From positions 1 through 35,029 of the IMG/VR virus record IMGVR_UViG_3300004369_000629: 35,029 bases of DNA; one strand, given 5' to 3'. Source of the stretch: a virus. This document shows, in pieces, positions 14,843 through 23,171 of this stretch (positions within the stretch are counted from its first letter, which is position 1; each line of letters begins with the position of its first letter). A program made the position numbers and the translations under genes. The notes beneath the pieces were generated by a model that was given only the letters and a program-made list of their open reading frames with translations, was not told the DNA's origin and searched no databases.

Positions 14843-15785
14843 AGTTGTTTATGTTACAGGCTGTTTAGGCTTTATTGGATATCATGTTGCACAACACTGT
14901 TTAAGCAAAGGTTGGTATGTGCGTGGTATTGACAAAGGTACCTATGCCGCAAATGAAGATTTGCTTGCGGAGCTCGAAACAAATAATCGTTTTGTGTTTG
15001 AACGCAAAGACATTAATGACATAGACTTTTTGTACGATTGTGATTATATTATCAATACAGCCGCTGAAACACATGTAGATAATAGTATAGTAAGTAGTGA
15101 TGTATTTTTGCGCAGTAATGTTAACGGAGTGCATCATTTATTAAACTTAATTAAAGAAAAACACCGGTTTAAGATGCCTACACTGCTACACTTTAGTACT
15201 GACGAGGTTTACGGTGATATAGTAGACGGCAGTCACGTTGAAACAGATTTATTAAAGCCTAGCAATCCTTACAGTGCTACCAAGGCTGCCGCAGATCAAT
15301 TGATACTAGCATGGGCAAGAACATTTGGTGTTCCTTATGTTATTGTACGTCCTACAAACAACTACGGTGTAAATCAATACACTGAAAAGTTTATACCAAA
15401 AAGTATAAAAAGTCTACAACTGGGTAGAACTATCCCACTACACGATGCTGGTACACCAAGACGTACTTGGTTACATGTTAGCGATACTGCTGAAGCAGTA
15501 ACCACTTTAATCGAAAGTGGTGTACAAAACGAAATCTTTAATATTGCCGGCAACTATGAAGAACAGAACATTGTAGTAGCACGTAATATTATTAATATGT
15601 TCTATAAAGGCAAAGAACACGATACTGATCGACATTTAGACCTGTCAGTTACCAGACAAGGACAGGATGTGCGTTATAGTATTGATGATGAAAAGTTGCG
15701 TAGACTAGGTTGGGGAGCAGAGGCTGTGTTTGAAATTGAACTGGCTAAGATTGTGCGTCACTACCAGAAGAAGTTTGTGTGGTAG
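14832..15785 (+). CDS. dTDP-glucose 4,6-dehydratase-like extended SDR (second copy)
   Basis: The 317-residue protein has the cofactor loop TGCLGFIG (residues 9-16), NTAAETHVDNS near 75-85, FSTDEVYGD at 121-129 (catalytic Thr, Asp and Glu), Y147xxxK151, and RPTNNYGVNQYTEKFIPK, the RmlB-type substrate segment. It is a full set for a 4,6-dehydratase and is distinct from the copy at 5377-6411. It ends the plus-strand glycan operon and converges on the DUF2452-like gene with a 41-base 3' overlap. Two related dehydratases in two operons suggest two different sugars or different NDP carriers. Confidence 0.85.
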   Translation: MSTKVVYVTGCLGFIGYHVAQHCLSKGWYVRGIDKGTYAANEDLLAELETNNRFVFERKDINDIDFLYDCDYIINTAAETHVDNSIVSSDVFLRSNVNGVHHLLNLIKEKHRFKMPTLLHFSTDEVYGDIVDGSHVETDLLKPSNPYSATKAAADQLILAWARTFGVPYVIVRPTNNYGVNQYTEKFIPKSIKSLQLGRTIPLHDAGTPRRTWLHVSDTAEAVTTLIESGVQNEIFNIAGNYEEQNIVVARNIINMFYKGKEHDTDRHLDLSVTRQGQDVRYSIDDEKLRRLGWGAEAVFEIELAKIVRHYQKKFVW

Positions 15786-16278
15786 AATCCACAGGATTTC
15801 CATCATTGTCAACTTCGATCCACGTATAGTCACCTAACCACTTTACCCTAGCCAAGTATTCATATCCATCCGGAGCACTGGTGCTCCAGTCTTTCTCGCC
15901 TGTTAAAGTAAGTATTGTTCTTTTCTGTATAGAATGCCATACTAGATAATAAATCTGGCCGTGATATATTTGGAACTCGTAGTATGCGGCGTGAACAGCG
16001 TCAGTTATATACAGTCTGCGTTTAATTTGTTCTGCTTGTTTTTGTAGTACTGCTACAAGATCCATTATACGAGTGTACTCTTGCTCTGCATGCATGCGAG
16101 CAACATTGATCATAATGTCTTTTTGCTTTTCAACAGGAACTAGATCAAACTTTGGGCCACCTGCTTCAGTGGCATAAGGAGTTACATTTCTGTTAAAAAA
16201 CTCTACAAGATTACCACCTATTTCACTGTCGTAACTGTAACGTCCTTTGGCCTCGTTGCTGTTTTTCTTCTTGGCCAT
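15745..16278 (-). CDS. DUF2452-like conserved protein
   Basis: The 177-residue protein has a Lys-rich start, then GPKFDLVPVEKQKDIMINVA and a long helix, FQIYHGQIYYLVWHSIQKRTILTLTGEKDW, and YLARVKWLGDYTWIEVD. This order resembles the DUF2452 family, whose function is unknown. The C-terminus is Ser/Thr-rich and flexible. It is the last gene of the early operon with MazG-like and ferredoxin genes, next to the ferredoxin stop. Its 3' end overlaps the convergent plus-strand gene by 41 bases. Confidence 0.6.
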   Translation of the reverse strand: MAKKKNSNEAKGRYSYDSEIGGNLVEFFNRNVTPYATEAGGPKFDLVPVEKQKDIMINVARMHAEQEYTRIMDLVAVLQKQAEQIKRRLYITDAVHAAYYEFQIYHGQIYYLVWHSIQKRTILTLTGEKDWSTSAPDGYEYLARVKWLGDYTWIEVDNDGNPVDSTTQTSSGSDAQS

Positions 16279-16604
16279 TACTTTTCTATTAGATTTCGTT
16301 TATCCTTGATGTCTTTGTACTCTTCGGCTTCTGGTAATGGGTCTTTGGCTTTGTCGATATTAGGCCATTGCTCACTGAGTTCTGTGTTTATTTTTAACCA
16401 GTAATCAAGTTCTGCACCATCTAGATCACTATCAGCAACAATTGCATCCACAGGACATTCTGGAACACACACTGCACAGTCAATGCACTCGTCTGGATTG
16501 ATCACTAAAAAGTTCGGACCTTCATAAAAACAATCCACTGGGCAGACGTTTACACAATCTGTATATTTGCATTTTACGCAGGCTTCTGTTACTAAAAATG
16601 TCAT
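16278..16604 (-). CDS. fdxA: Proteobacterial-type 7Fe ferredoxin (FdxA-like)
   Basis: The 108-residue protein has two clusters of cysteines: C9, C12, C17, C21 and C25, then C40, C43, C46 and C50 in [12 protein letters not shown]. Together with the long acidic tail ([21 protein letters not shown]) this is the layout of seven-iron (3Fe-4S plus 4Fe-4S) ferredoxins of alpha- and gammaproteobacteria, usually 106-112 residues. It would carry low-potential electrons in the cytoplasm. It is part of an operon with a consensus early promoter. A likely use is to reduce the iron-sulphur clusters of the four radical SAM proteins encoded nearby, but that is inference. Confidence 0.9.
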   Translation of the reverse strand: MTFLVTEACVKCKYTDCVNVCPVDCFYEGPNFLVINPDECIDCAVCVPECPVDAIVADSDLDGAELDYWLKINTELSEQWPNIDKAKDPLPEAEEYKDIKDKRNLIEK

Positions 16605-17380
16605 GCTGTTATCCTCTTAAAATAATCTATTATTCTGTGTGCATCTTGCTCCCTCATTCCTTTAAGGGGTCTTGCTTTAAACTTTACTACATTTGCTTCT
16701 GACCAATCAAGTGTTTCTAGTTGTTCTATATGTTGAAATATTGGCATTCGATCTTTGATATAATGATAGTTATCCGGATCATAAACGCTCTTGTAAATTC
16801 CTAGCAGTTCATATTCACTTAACCATTTAGTGTCGTCGAACGGCGCAACACTTTCGATTGCTGTTTTCCAGTCACTACCTAGTTTCTGTTTAAGTCCAAC
16901 CCAGTCCTGTTTGAGATAAGGCATAAACTCTGTTACATAACTTTCATTACTAACACGGCCTGCACCAATTAACTGCTTAACCGCTTGTTCATATATCGCA
17001 TGGTGGTCGTTCCACACATCCTCTGTTCTAAAAACAGGATGCCCGTCTTGTATAAACTCCCATGGCTGTAAGTAAAATACATCTGCATCCTGTATTACAA
17101 TGTCCGAGTCTAAACTATCCAATAGGCTGAACTTTAACCCTTGTTGTTTGTACCAGCTGTCGTCCCAGCCAGGTAAATCAAAATCGCTGTCTTTTTTGAA
17201 TACCAATTTACTCAGATCAATATGAGGGAACTGTGCGAACTTTTCTAAAATATCAGTACTGCTCAACGGACTAACAATAACAGTTTGGTCTATAGTTGGA
17301 GACAAAAACTCATCAAAACTTAGTGCGCAACAGGCATCGTTTAAACGCCCAGGGCCAATCATCATTATGCGTGTTATCAT
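16601..17380 (-). CDS. Possible glycosyltransferase (DUF6492-like)
   Basis: The 259-residue protein starts [25 protein letters not shown] central part reads [34 protein letters not shown], where QDADV acts as a DxD-like site and the preceding QQ-LK motif is typical of DUF6492 glycosyltransferase-like proteins. A later [11 protein letters not shown] fits the same pattern. I infer a GT-A fold enzyme. It overlaps both neighbours by four bases and sits in the early operon with MazG-like and ferredoxin genes, which is unusual for a glycosyltransferase. Confidence 0.5.
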   Translation of the reverse strand: MITRIMMIGPGRLNDACCALSFDEFLSPTIDQTVIVSPLSSTDILEKFAQFPHIDLSKLVFKKDSDFDLPGWDDSWYKQQGLKFSLLDSLDSDIVIQDADVFYLQPWEFIQDGHPVFRTEDVWNDHHAIYEQAVKQLIGAGRVSNESYVTEFMPYLKQDWVGLKQKLGSDWKTAIESVAPFDDTKWLSEYELLGIYKSVYDPDNYHYIKDRMPIFQHIEQLETLDWSEANVVKFKARPLKGMREQDAHRIIDYFKRITA

Positions 17381-17646
17381 TTAAAAATATTACTGTAAAC
17401 TTTTAGTTTTTCAATCTTTTCGTCTTTGGCTCGATTTATATCTTCTTCTTTAACTAGTCCGGCTTCTATCATTAGCCCAATCATGCATACCAAATCGCCA
17501 ACTTCCATACTTAAATTTTCACGTTGCGTAGCGCCGGACTTGTGACTATTGTCTATACCAAAACGCACACACTTGCTGATTGCTTGTATAACTTCAGCGC
17601 ATTCTTCTTGGGTTATCCCTAAGATTTCTCGTTCTTTTTCAGTCAT
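17377..17646 (-). CDS. MazG-like nucleotide pyrophosphohydrolase
   Basis: The 89-residue protein is a single MazG-like helical domain. It has EECAEVIQAISK (residues 14-25, metal-binding Glu residues) and MEVGDLVCMIGLM (47-59) with the E-x-x-D pair. These enzymes hydrolyse nucleoside triphosphates to monophosphates. MazG-like proteins are common in marine T4-like phages and may alter nucleotide or alarmone pools. It is the first gene of an early operon. Its promoter -10 box ends six bases before the ATG, and no ribosome site is seen, so a leaderless start is likely. Confidence 0.8.
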   Translation of the reverse strand: MTEKEREILGITQEECAEVIQAISKCVRFGIDNSHKSGATQRENLSMEVGDLVCMIGLMIEAGLVKEEDINRAKDEKIEKLKVYSNIFK

Positions 17647-17652
17647 AACACT

Positions 17653-17681
17653 ATTATAAGCGATTGCTTATACTATGTCAA
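17653..17681 (-). promoter_or_regulatory. Consensus sigma70 promoter abutting the MazG-like start codon
   Basis: The minus strand has TTGACA (17676-17681), a 17-base spacer, and TATAAT (17653-17658), followed by AGTGTT and the ATG. Transcription would begin at or next to the A of the ATG. The promoter overlaps the last codons of the upstream radical SAM gene. Confidence 0.85.
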
Positions 17682-18549
17682 CTAGATAGGTGAGTTTGTC
17701 CGGTAATGCATCTGTGCAACTTTTGCACAAGCTCTTGTCTGAGAAACAAGTTTTGGTATTTTCTCTTAGTAAATTGACCATGCCTGGGCCAGTGAACAAA
17801 TCAAAATAACTGTCTCTGTTTAGATTGCCAATCACATGCTTCAAATCATAATCCATACAGCATATTACTACATCACCGTTTGGTTGCAACACCCATTGGT
17901 CGTAGTTGATTGTTTTACTACAGCGTACAGGTTTTTCGTGTCGCTCAATGAATTTGATTTCTTGATCTGTCTCTACTTGTTGTTTGTTTAAACTGCCTGC
18001 ACGATCGTGTCCGAACCAATTGTACAACTGTACACCCAGATGTTGTAGATCCTGGTGTATTTTACCGTGGTCACTCATGGTCATTGCTTCTAGCTTGATG
18101 CCTGCAGTTTGCACACCTCTGGTCATGATGTTGTAAACATCTTCCCATTCTTTGGTGTACTTCCAGCCTTTCATGTTGCCATACTCATCTGGAAAGTGTA
18201 TGCTAAATGTGTCTACCAACGGTTTGTGTGTGGTTAGCAGACCTAATACTTCATTGGCAGTATCTACTGTCCAGTTATACAGTGTGGTGTATATAGCAAC
18301 ACGATGATCGGACTCTAGTGCATAACGTAACATGTTGGTTGCTTCTGGGTTAACCCAGGCTTCAGCCATTCCGCTAAAGTCTATACGTGTATCCGGAGGT
18401 ACTTTGTCGACTGCTGTCTTGAATGTGTCCAAGCTCATGTACTTGGTGTCTTCACCGTACTTGAGTCTTAGATTTTCTTGGGGACAGAAATTACACATGA
18501 GTGGACAGCCAATCATGGTTGTAATTTCCAGGGTGGGCATTGTTTTCAT
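17668..18549 (-). CDS. Radical SAM protein with SPASM-like C-terminus
   Basis: The 293-residue protein has C15xxxC19xxC22 (GCPLMCNFCP), the 4Fe-4S/SAM motif, then DFSGMAEAWVNPE in place of the usual GGEP. The C-terminal part has VRCSKTINYDQWVLQPNGDVVICCMDYDL and SLCKSCTDA, an auxiliary cluster-binding SPASM-like region. Such enzymes use a 5'-deoxyadenosyl radical on peptides, sugars or other substrates. It is separated by three bases from the 448-aa gene. The substrate is unknown. Confidence 0.8.
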   Translation of the reverse strand: MKTMPTLEITTMIGCPLMCNFCPQENLRLKYGEDTKYMSLDTFKTAVDKVPPDTRIDFSGMAEAWVNPEATNMLRYALESDHRVAIYTTLYNWTVDTANEVLGLLTTHKPLVDTFSIHFPDEYGNMKGWKYTKEWEDVYNIMTRGVQTAGIKLEAMTMSDHGKIHQDLQHLGVQLYNWFGHDRAGSLNKQQVETDQEIKFIERHEKPVRCSKTINYDQWVLQPNGDVVICCMDYDLKHVIGNLNRDSYFDLFTGPGMVNLLRENTKTCFSDKSLCKSCTDALPDKLTYLVDIV

Positions 18550-18552
18550 AAA

Positions 18553-19899
18553 TTAATTGAATTTAAAAGCGAACTTACCCTTAGGAACTCCGCCGTAGTA
18601 TGTTTTACCGTTGTCTAATAGTATAGTGCCTTTAAAGTTAGGCGGATAAACTGCTTCGTATGATGTAACTGCAACATCATCGCCTTTCTTGCTAACTTTT
18701 GTATATAGCTGAACAATGCTGGCTGTGTTTAGGAGTGCTAACGCACCTTTTGTGAATTCTGGATTGCTATTAACAACGCCTGCAACTGCTTTTGCTAATC
18801 CTGCTAGTATAGCGTAACCTGTATTGAAACCAGGCTTGCTGGGGTCTGACTTGATTGTGCTTGCAAACTTTGTTGCTTCTTCACTCAGTCCGTCAAAATC
18901 ACGTTTACCTGATTCTATACAACTGTTTACTTCGTTACGCAGTGCAGGGGTACTTATACCTAACATTTCTCCCAATACAAACGGTCCTTGCATTGCTGTG
19001 TTTTTTGCAATAGCAGTAACTATGCTCCCGGCATACTCTACTGTACGCATTAGTTCTACGTTTTTTTGATTTAATATCAAACTGTCATAAAGATTCTTTA
19101 CACTTGCGGCAGCACCTTTACCACCCTTTGAACTAACACCTATCTTTACACCATTGGGTGCTGTAAATTCACTGTCTACTAGATTATGATTTTTACTTTG
19201 TGGCCAATAGATAGGCATGTTCGACCAGTCTGTTCCGCCTGCTAACGCAACTTTTGCTTCATCTGCTTGGCCGCCAACTATACCGCCCATCATGGCAACA
19301 GGTCCCATTATCTCACCAAAGTAGTCTCTGATAGTTTCTAATTGATCTACCATTCCTGGGAATACAGCAAGTTTGCCTTGTGCTGTTTGCTCTAGTGCAT
19401 TTGTTAAAATTTCGTTGCCAGATTTAGAAACTTGTTGGATTACAGATCCTGGCCCTTTAAACTGTTGGTTTGATCCAATAAGTGTTTGCGGATCCAATCC
19501 ACTAGCAACTTTCTTTGCACCTTTGGTTTGTAATGACCAACCTGCAGGCACTTCTTTGTTGCTCCATTTACTCATCATGTCCGGCGATATTTGTTTAAAG
19601 TACCTGCCCCACAATAGAACCTTGCCGTCTGAAGTTTGCACTCTTGCAACTGCAAATGCTAAACTAGTAGCGTTAGGCGCATTAACCCATTGTATAACTG
19701 TGTTATATTCTTTTTCAATATTAGAGATGCTAATATCTCTTGATTCAGGACTGTCGTACTGTTTTCCTTGTGTTTGAAAATCAGGAAAAGCACCAACGTC
19801 CACAAACTCTGCTATTTCTCCGTTTGTATGTACAAAAGGGTCACCTTGGTTACGACCAAACATACCTTTTGATTCAATAATAAATTCTTTTGCTCGCAT
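18553..19899 (-). CDS. Unknown 448-aa phage protein, possible virion or internal protein
   Basis: I do not recognise a family. The start MRAKEFIIES resembles the capsid-targeting peptides of T4 internal proteins, cut after (I/L)xE (here IIE, residues 7-9). The central segment NLVDSEFTAPNGVKIGVSSKGGKGAAASVKNL has an acidic residue and an SSK-GG loop arranged somewhat like a PD-(D/E)xK nuclease core, but this is weak. The C-terminal half is Gly/Ala-rich and helical (AILAGLAKAVAGVV). A weak late-promoter-like CTAAATA lies seven bases before the ATG. A role as an injected protein is one option. Confidence 0.5.
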   Translation of the reverse strand: MRAKEFIIESKGMFGRNQGDPFVHTNGEIAEFVDVGAFPDFQTQGKQYDSPESRDISISNIEKEYNTVIQWVNAPNATSLAFAVARVQTSDGKVLLWGRYFKQISPDMMSKWSNKEVPAGWSLQTKGAKKVASGLDPQTLIGSNQQFKGPGSVIQQVSKSGNEILTNALEQTAQGKLAVFPGMVDQLETIRDYFGEIMGPVAMMGGIVGGQADEAKVALAGGTDWSNMPIYWPQSKNHNLVDSEFTAPNGVKIGVSSKGGKGAAASVKNLYDSLILNQKNVELMRTVEYAGSIVTAIAKNTAMQGPFVLGEMLGISTPALRNEVNSCIESGKRDFDGLSEEATKFASTIKSDPSKPGFNTGYAILAGLAKAVAGVVNSNPEFTKGALALLNTASIVQLYTKVSKKGDDVAVTSYEAVYPPNFKGTILLDNGKTYYGGVPKGKFAFKFN

Positions 19900-19909
19900 A
19901 ATAGTGTAT

Positions 19910-20650
19910 TTAGTGCCGTTCTATGTCTTCTTCAATGCAGTCCCTGCCATATTGTACTTCAACTAGTGTACAAGGATCATTGTATGGATTGCGCAACTGG
20001 TGCCACACGCCCGGATTAATTTTATAGTAATCGTGTGTATTAAGCTCAACATTACCTACACAACACCGTCCTTGTGCTACTAACCAAAGCTCTGTGCGCA
20101 TATGATGACGCTGTTGACTTAGACTTTGTCCTGGTTCTATTGTAAGTGTTTTTACTTTAACACCTGGTACGCTATATAGCACATCATAATGACCCCAAGG
20201 GCGATCGGTTCTACTGTCTGTTTTTTCCCAAAACGCTGTCCAGTTGGTAAGTAGATCACTGCTACTGTTCATCTTGTATGTGCCGCCTACACCCCACTCG
20301 TATATGACGCCGCTGATGCCAGTCTCGGGAATGTTCTGTGCTGTGCGATCACCTCCGTTGGCAACAATGATTTCATCGTCTTTCCATGTTTCCTTAACTG
20401 TTTTAATCGCATTTCTTGCGCTGTCGTCGTCATCGTTAAACTCAATGACATAGTCTACCATTTGTAAATTCTTTACAATAGTAGCACGTTCGTTCCAATT
20501 CATAAATGCACGATCTTTTTTGCGTTCCAACCAAGCATCTGAGTTGATGCCTACTACCAAGTAGTCGCCTAGTTCTTTTGCCGCCTGAAAGTAAGCAATA
20601 TGTCCTGAGTGTAGCGGATCAAATCCACCTGTAACCAATACAACTTTCAT
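19910..20650 (-). CDS. Nucleotidyltransferase-cupin fusion
   Basis: The 246-residue protein has two domains. Residues 1-135 form a cytidylyltransferase-like domain (RfaE2/TagD type): TGGFDPLHSGHIAYF with the HxGH site at 14-17 and VVGINSDAWLERKK. Residues 145-240 form a cupin like the C-terminal part of type II mannose-6-phosphate isomerase: RPWGHYDVLYS at 150-160, a metal-site block SQQRHHMRTELWLV with Glu187, and GVWHQLRNP with His217. The fusion suggests it both activates a sugar phosphate and isomerises it, or senses it. It overlaps the methyltransferase gene by four bases. Confidence 0.8.
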   Translation of the reverse strand: MKVVLVTGGFDPLHSGHIAYFQAAKELGDYLVVGINSDAWLERKKDRAFMNWNERATIVKNLQMVDYVIEFNDDDDSARNAIKTVKETWKDDEIIVANGGDRTAQNIPETGISGVIYEWGVGGTYKMNSSSDLLTNWTAFWEKTDSRTDRPWGHYDVLYSVPGVKVKTLTIEPGQSLSQQRHHMRTELWLVAQGRCCVGNVELNTHDYYKINPGVWHQLRNPYNDPCTLVEVQYGRDCIEEDIERH

Positions 20651-21414
20651 CTCTTGTTAAAGTAAAGTCCCTTGTCGATCCATTGTGTTAAGATTTTGTC
20701 TTGTCTTATGTATCCAAACTTGTTTAAGCACTCAACAAAAGTCTTATTGATCAAATCCTTGTCAGCAAGATCAAACCAAGTTGTGGTTTTTGGATCCATT
20801 GGTTCGTGGTGTGATTTGTAGACTGCTGTGTGTATCCATGGGTCATCTGCTTCTTTTTTCATGTAAGCATCACAGCAATCAAATCCATTTACAGCTAACA
20901 TGTAAACTAAGTGTATAAGATTATGATTGTAGTACAACTGACTATTACTGTAGACAATTTCTTCATGTCCGTACTGTGTGTATGTTGACTGTGGAAATAT
21001 CATCATCAGCATACCATTTTCTACCAATTGTTGGTTCCAGGCACGTAAGGTGCGCATAGGATTGGTCATGTACTGAAATGTGTTGTGGCTCCAAATAAAA
21101 TCAACCTGTACACTCAGGGGTGGGTCATTGGAATCTAAATCAATGTTTGCTGGATGTACATTTGCATATTCACGTATTTCAGCATCCAGCAACTTGTCGA
21201 CTGCATGATCGCATGCATAAACCTTAAAGTTACGTGGCACAGGTGGGTCATCACGTGTCATCAAGTTTGCCCACCACTGCACATCTCTGCCTGTACCACA
21301 GCCAAAATCTGCTATAGTAGTTAGGCTGTCTAGAAAACTATCGTACTCGTATAACTGCTCTAGTGTTTGTAAACTGTGTTCGTGTGACTCGTATTCATTT
21401 TTAAATGTTATCAT
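20647..21414 (-). CDS. Class I SAM-dependent methyltransferase
   Basis: The 255-residue protein has the SAM-binding IADFGCGTGRDVQWW (residues 34-48), VYACDHAVDKL, FIWSHNTFQYM (motif IV) and GMLMMIFPQ. This is a typical Rossmann methyltransferase. The substrate is not evident. The phage context (next to uvsY, before a sugar nucleotidyltransferase-cupin) leaves small-molecule or glycan methylation as the likely role. It overlaps both neighbours by four bases. Confidence 0.8.
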   Translation of the reverse strand: MITFKNEYESHEHSLQTLEQLYEYDSFLDSLTTIADFGCGTGRDVQWWANLMTRDDPPVPRNFKVYACDHAVDKLLDAEIREYANVHPANIDLDSNDPPLSVQVDFIWSHNTFQYMTNPMRTLRAWNQQLVENGMLMMIFPQSTYTQYGHEEIVYSNSQLYYNHNLIHLVYMLAVNGFDCCDAYMKKEADDPWIHTAVYKSHHEPMDPKTTTWFDLADKDLINKTFVECLNKFGYIRQDKILTQWIDKGLYFNKR

Positions 21415-21863
21415 AATTGTACATCTTCCATTCCTGCTGTACGCAATCTAACCACATGACCTATCATGAAGTTTTTGCTTTCGAGGCCTTTCATCAGCCC
21501 CAACCATTTGTTACGCAATAGTGCTACTTCGTTAATGAATGTTTCAAAGTGTATAACATCATCTTCACCATCTACATACTTTTCTGCATCACGACTACTT
21601 AGTGCTCGCTGGTATCCCTCAAGATACTTTTGAAAGTATTTCCTACGTATCTTACGCAGTTCAATATTTAAAAAGTTCAGAACTGCTTCAATCTCTTGCA
21701 ACTGATTGAAACGGTGTTCTGTTATGCCTGGCAAATTTGCCGCGGCACGTTCAAGGCTACCATTGATATAGGTTTCCTTCCTGGCCTCATCCAGTTCTTT
21801 CTCATAGTGGCGGATAAAGTCTGGTATCTTACCGAGATCTGCTACAACTTTATTATACCACAT
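21411..21863 (-). CDS. uvsY: UvsY recombination mediator
   Basis: The 150-residue protein is helical and charged, with IRRKYFQKYLEGYQRALSSRDAEKYVDGE near residues 73-101, the conserved core of T4-like UvsY proteins. UvsY loads UvsX onto gp32-coated single-stranded DNA. The T4 protein is 137 residues. The gene lies two genes from uvsX, as in related marine T4-like phages, and overlaps a small gene by one base. It fits the replication and recombination block. Confidence 0.85.
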   Translation of the reverse strand: MWYNKVVADLGKIPDFIRHYEKELDEARKETYINGSLERAAANLPGITEHRFNQLQEIEAVLNFLNIELRKIRRKYFQKYLEGYQRALSSRDAEKYVDGEDDVIHFETFINEVALLRNKWLGLMKGLESKNFMIGHVVRLRTAGMEDVQL

Positions 21864-22090
21864 TATTCTTCGTAATCAGAGTAGTCTTCTTCGTCATCGT
21901 CACCAACATATTCCTTTACTGCTGAACTAGTATATTTGTCAACAAGGCCAAATTCTCTCAACTCCTTGTCGCTAATTGCATCATTTAACATACTTACTAG
22001 ATTGTCTGCGGCTTCTTGCCATTCTTTAGCTGGAATATATTGTTTAAGTATTGTATATGTTTCTACTAAAACATCTACATCAATTGACAT
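21863..22090 (-). CDS. Small acidic protein between uvsX and uvsY
   Basis: The 75-residue protein has a helical N-terminal two thirds (VETYTILKQYIPAKEWQEAADNLVSM) and a very acidic tail (DDDEEDYSDYEE). No family is recognised. Its start and stop overlap uvsX and uvsY by one base, so it is translationally coupled to both. Acidic C-terminal tails in phage replication proteins often compete with DNA for protein binding, as in gp32, so a role in the recombination complex is possible. Confidence 0.65.
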   Translation of the reverse strand: MSIDVDVLVETYTILKQYIPAKEWQEAADNLVSMLNDAISDKELREFGLVDKYTSSAVKEYVGDDDEEDYSDYEE

Positions 22091-23169
22091 TATTCATCTC
22101 CCAAATTATCAATGTCGGGCTCGCTTACGACGTCAGTAAATGTTCCTTCGGATATGTTCCCCCAATCATTCATGATTGTATCTAAACACCCGCCTTCATT
22201 GCGTTCCCATTCCTTACGGAATTGTTTAATTTCGTCACCTGTTGATGTTGTATATTTGAGCCTATTACCTTCTTTGACCAACAGGTCTTTCTTTTCGCAC
22301 AAGTCAACTAATCCACTGTAAGGATTCATACCTGTTTCATACGGAATCTTAACCTGTACACTTTCAAACGGTTTAGCATAACGTGTTTTCATTACCTTAC
22401 AACCTGCTCTAATACCTTTTACTTCACTTATCTTGTTACCTTCTTCATCTTCTTTAAGTTTCATCTTCTTCATTGCAACAACAATACTGCTTGCATAGAT
22501 AAAGCCTTGTCCACCTGATATCTTATCATCTGGATCAAACATGTCTTGGCTTGCATACGTATGGTTAGTTGCTACAAGTCCTACGTTAAGCGAGCCAATC
22601 ATGTTAACTGTGTTACGCACAAGCGAAGTAAGTGCTTTAGGCTTACGTCCCATATCACCTTTCATATCGCCTTTGTTAAACTGATCAACATCAGTAGGTG
22701 TTAGCAACATACCTAAACTGTCGATCACAAACAACACTTTGGGTCTGTCTTCTTCTGCTAGTGTTTTGTACTCTATCATAAAATCGCTAACAGTTTTAGC
22801 AACGTGATCAATCATAGCCATGTTAAGTTTTAACAGTTTCTCTGGACTGGTATCAACCTGTAATGCTTTCAGCCACGCTTCGTCGAGCGCATTTTCTGAA
22901 TCAATCAAGATGACAAAAATACCTTGTTCCTGTGCGGCTTTGACGATGTTACCTGAACATATATAACTCTTGCCTGCACCTGATTCTCCCGCAAACACTG
23001 TTACTTTACCTAGTGGAATACCTTTGTTAAAGTCACCACTGATTAAATAGTTCAGTGCATAGTTGCCAGTGCTGATCCAATCTGTTGGATCACTAAACCC
23101 AAAACTAACTCCATCAATGCTTTTGGTTAGTCCTTTACGAAATTTACTTACATCAAATGGTTTTGCCAT
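22090..23169 (-). CDS. uvsX: UvsX RecA-like recombinase
   Basis: The 359-residue protein has Walker A GESGAGKS at residues 61-68, Walker B KVLFVIDS with Asp150, ATNHTYASQDMFDPDDKISGGQGF as the L2-type DNA-binding loop, and a family N-terminus. The length fits T4-like UvsX (about 340-390). It promotes DNA strand exchange and recombination-dependent replication. An AAGGAAAA ribosome site lies 7-14 bases before the ATG. It follows the radical SAM block in the same direction, separated by two bases. Confidence 0.95.
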   Translation of the reverse strand: MAKPFDVSKFRKGLTKSIDGVSFGFSDPTDWISTGNYALNYLISGDFNKGIPLGKVTVFAGESGAGKSYICSGNIVKAAQEQGIFVILIDSENALDEAWLKALQVDTSPEKLLKLNMAMIDHVAKTVSDFMIEYKTLAEEDRPKVLFVIDSLGMLLTPTDVDQFNKGDMKGDMGRKPKALTSLVRNTVNMIGSLNVGLVATNHTYASQDMFDPDDKISGGQGFIYASSIVVAMKKMKLKEDEEGNKISEVKGIRAGCKVMKTRYAKPFESVQVKIPYETGMNPYSGLVDLCEKKDLLVKEGNRLKYTTSTGDEIKQFRKEWERNEGGCLDTIMNDWGNISEGTFTDVVSEPDIDNLGDE

Positions 23170-23171
23170 GT

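Noticed and set aside
19907-19914. Late promoter for the 448-aa gene as a full feature
   Set aside because: The minus strand reads ACTAAATA, with one base off the ATAAATA core and a seven-base spacing, so it is mentioned only as a weak case.
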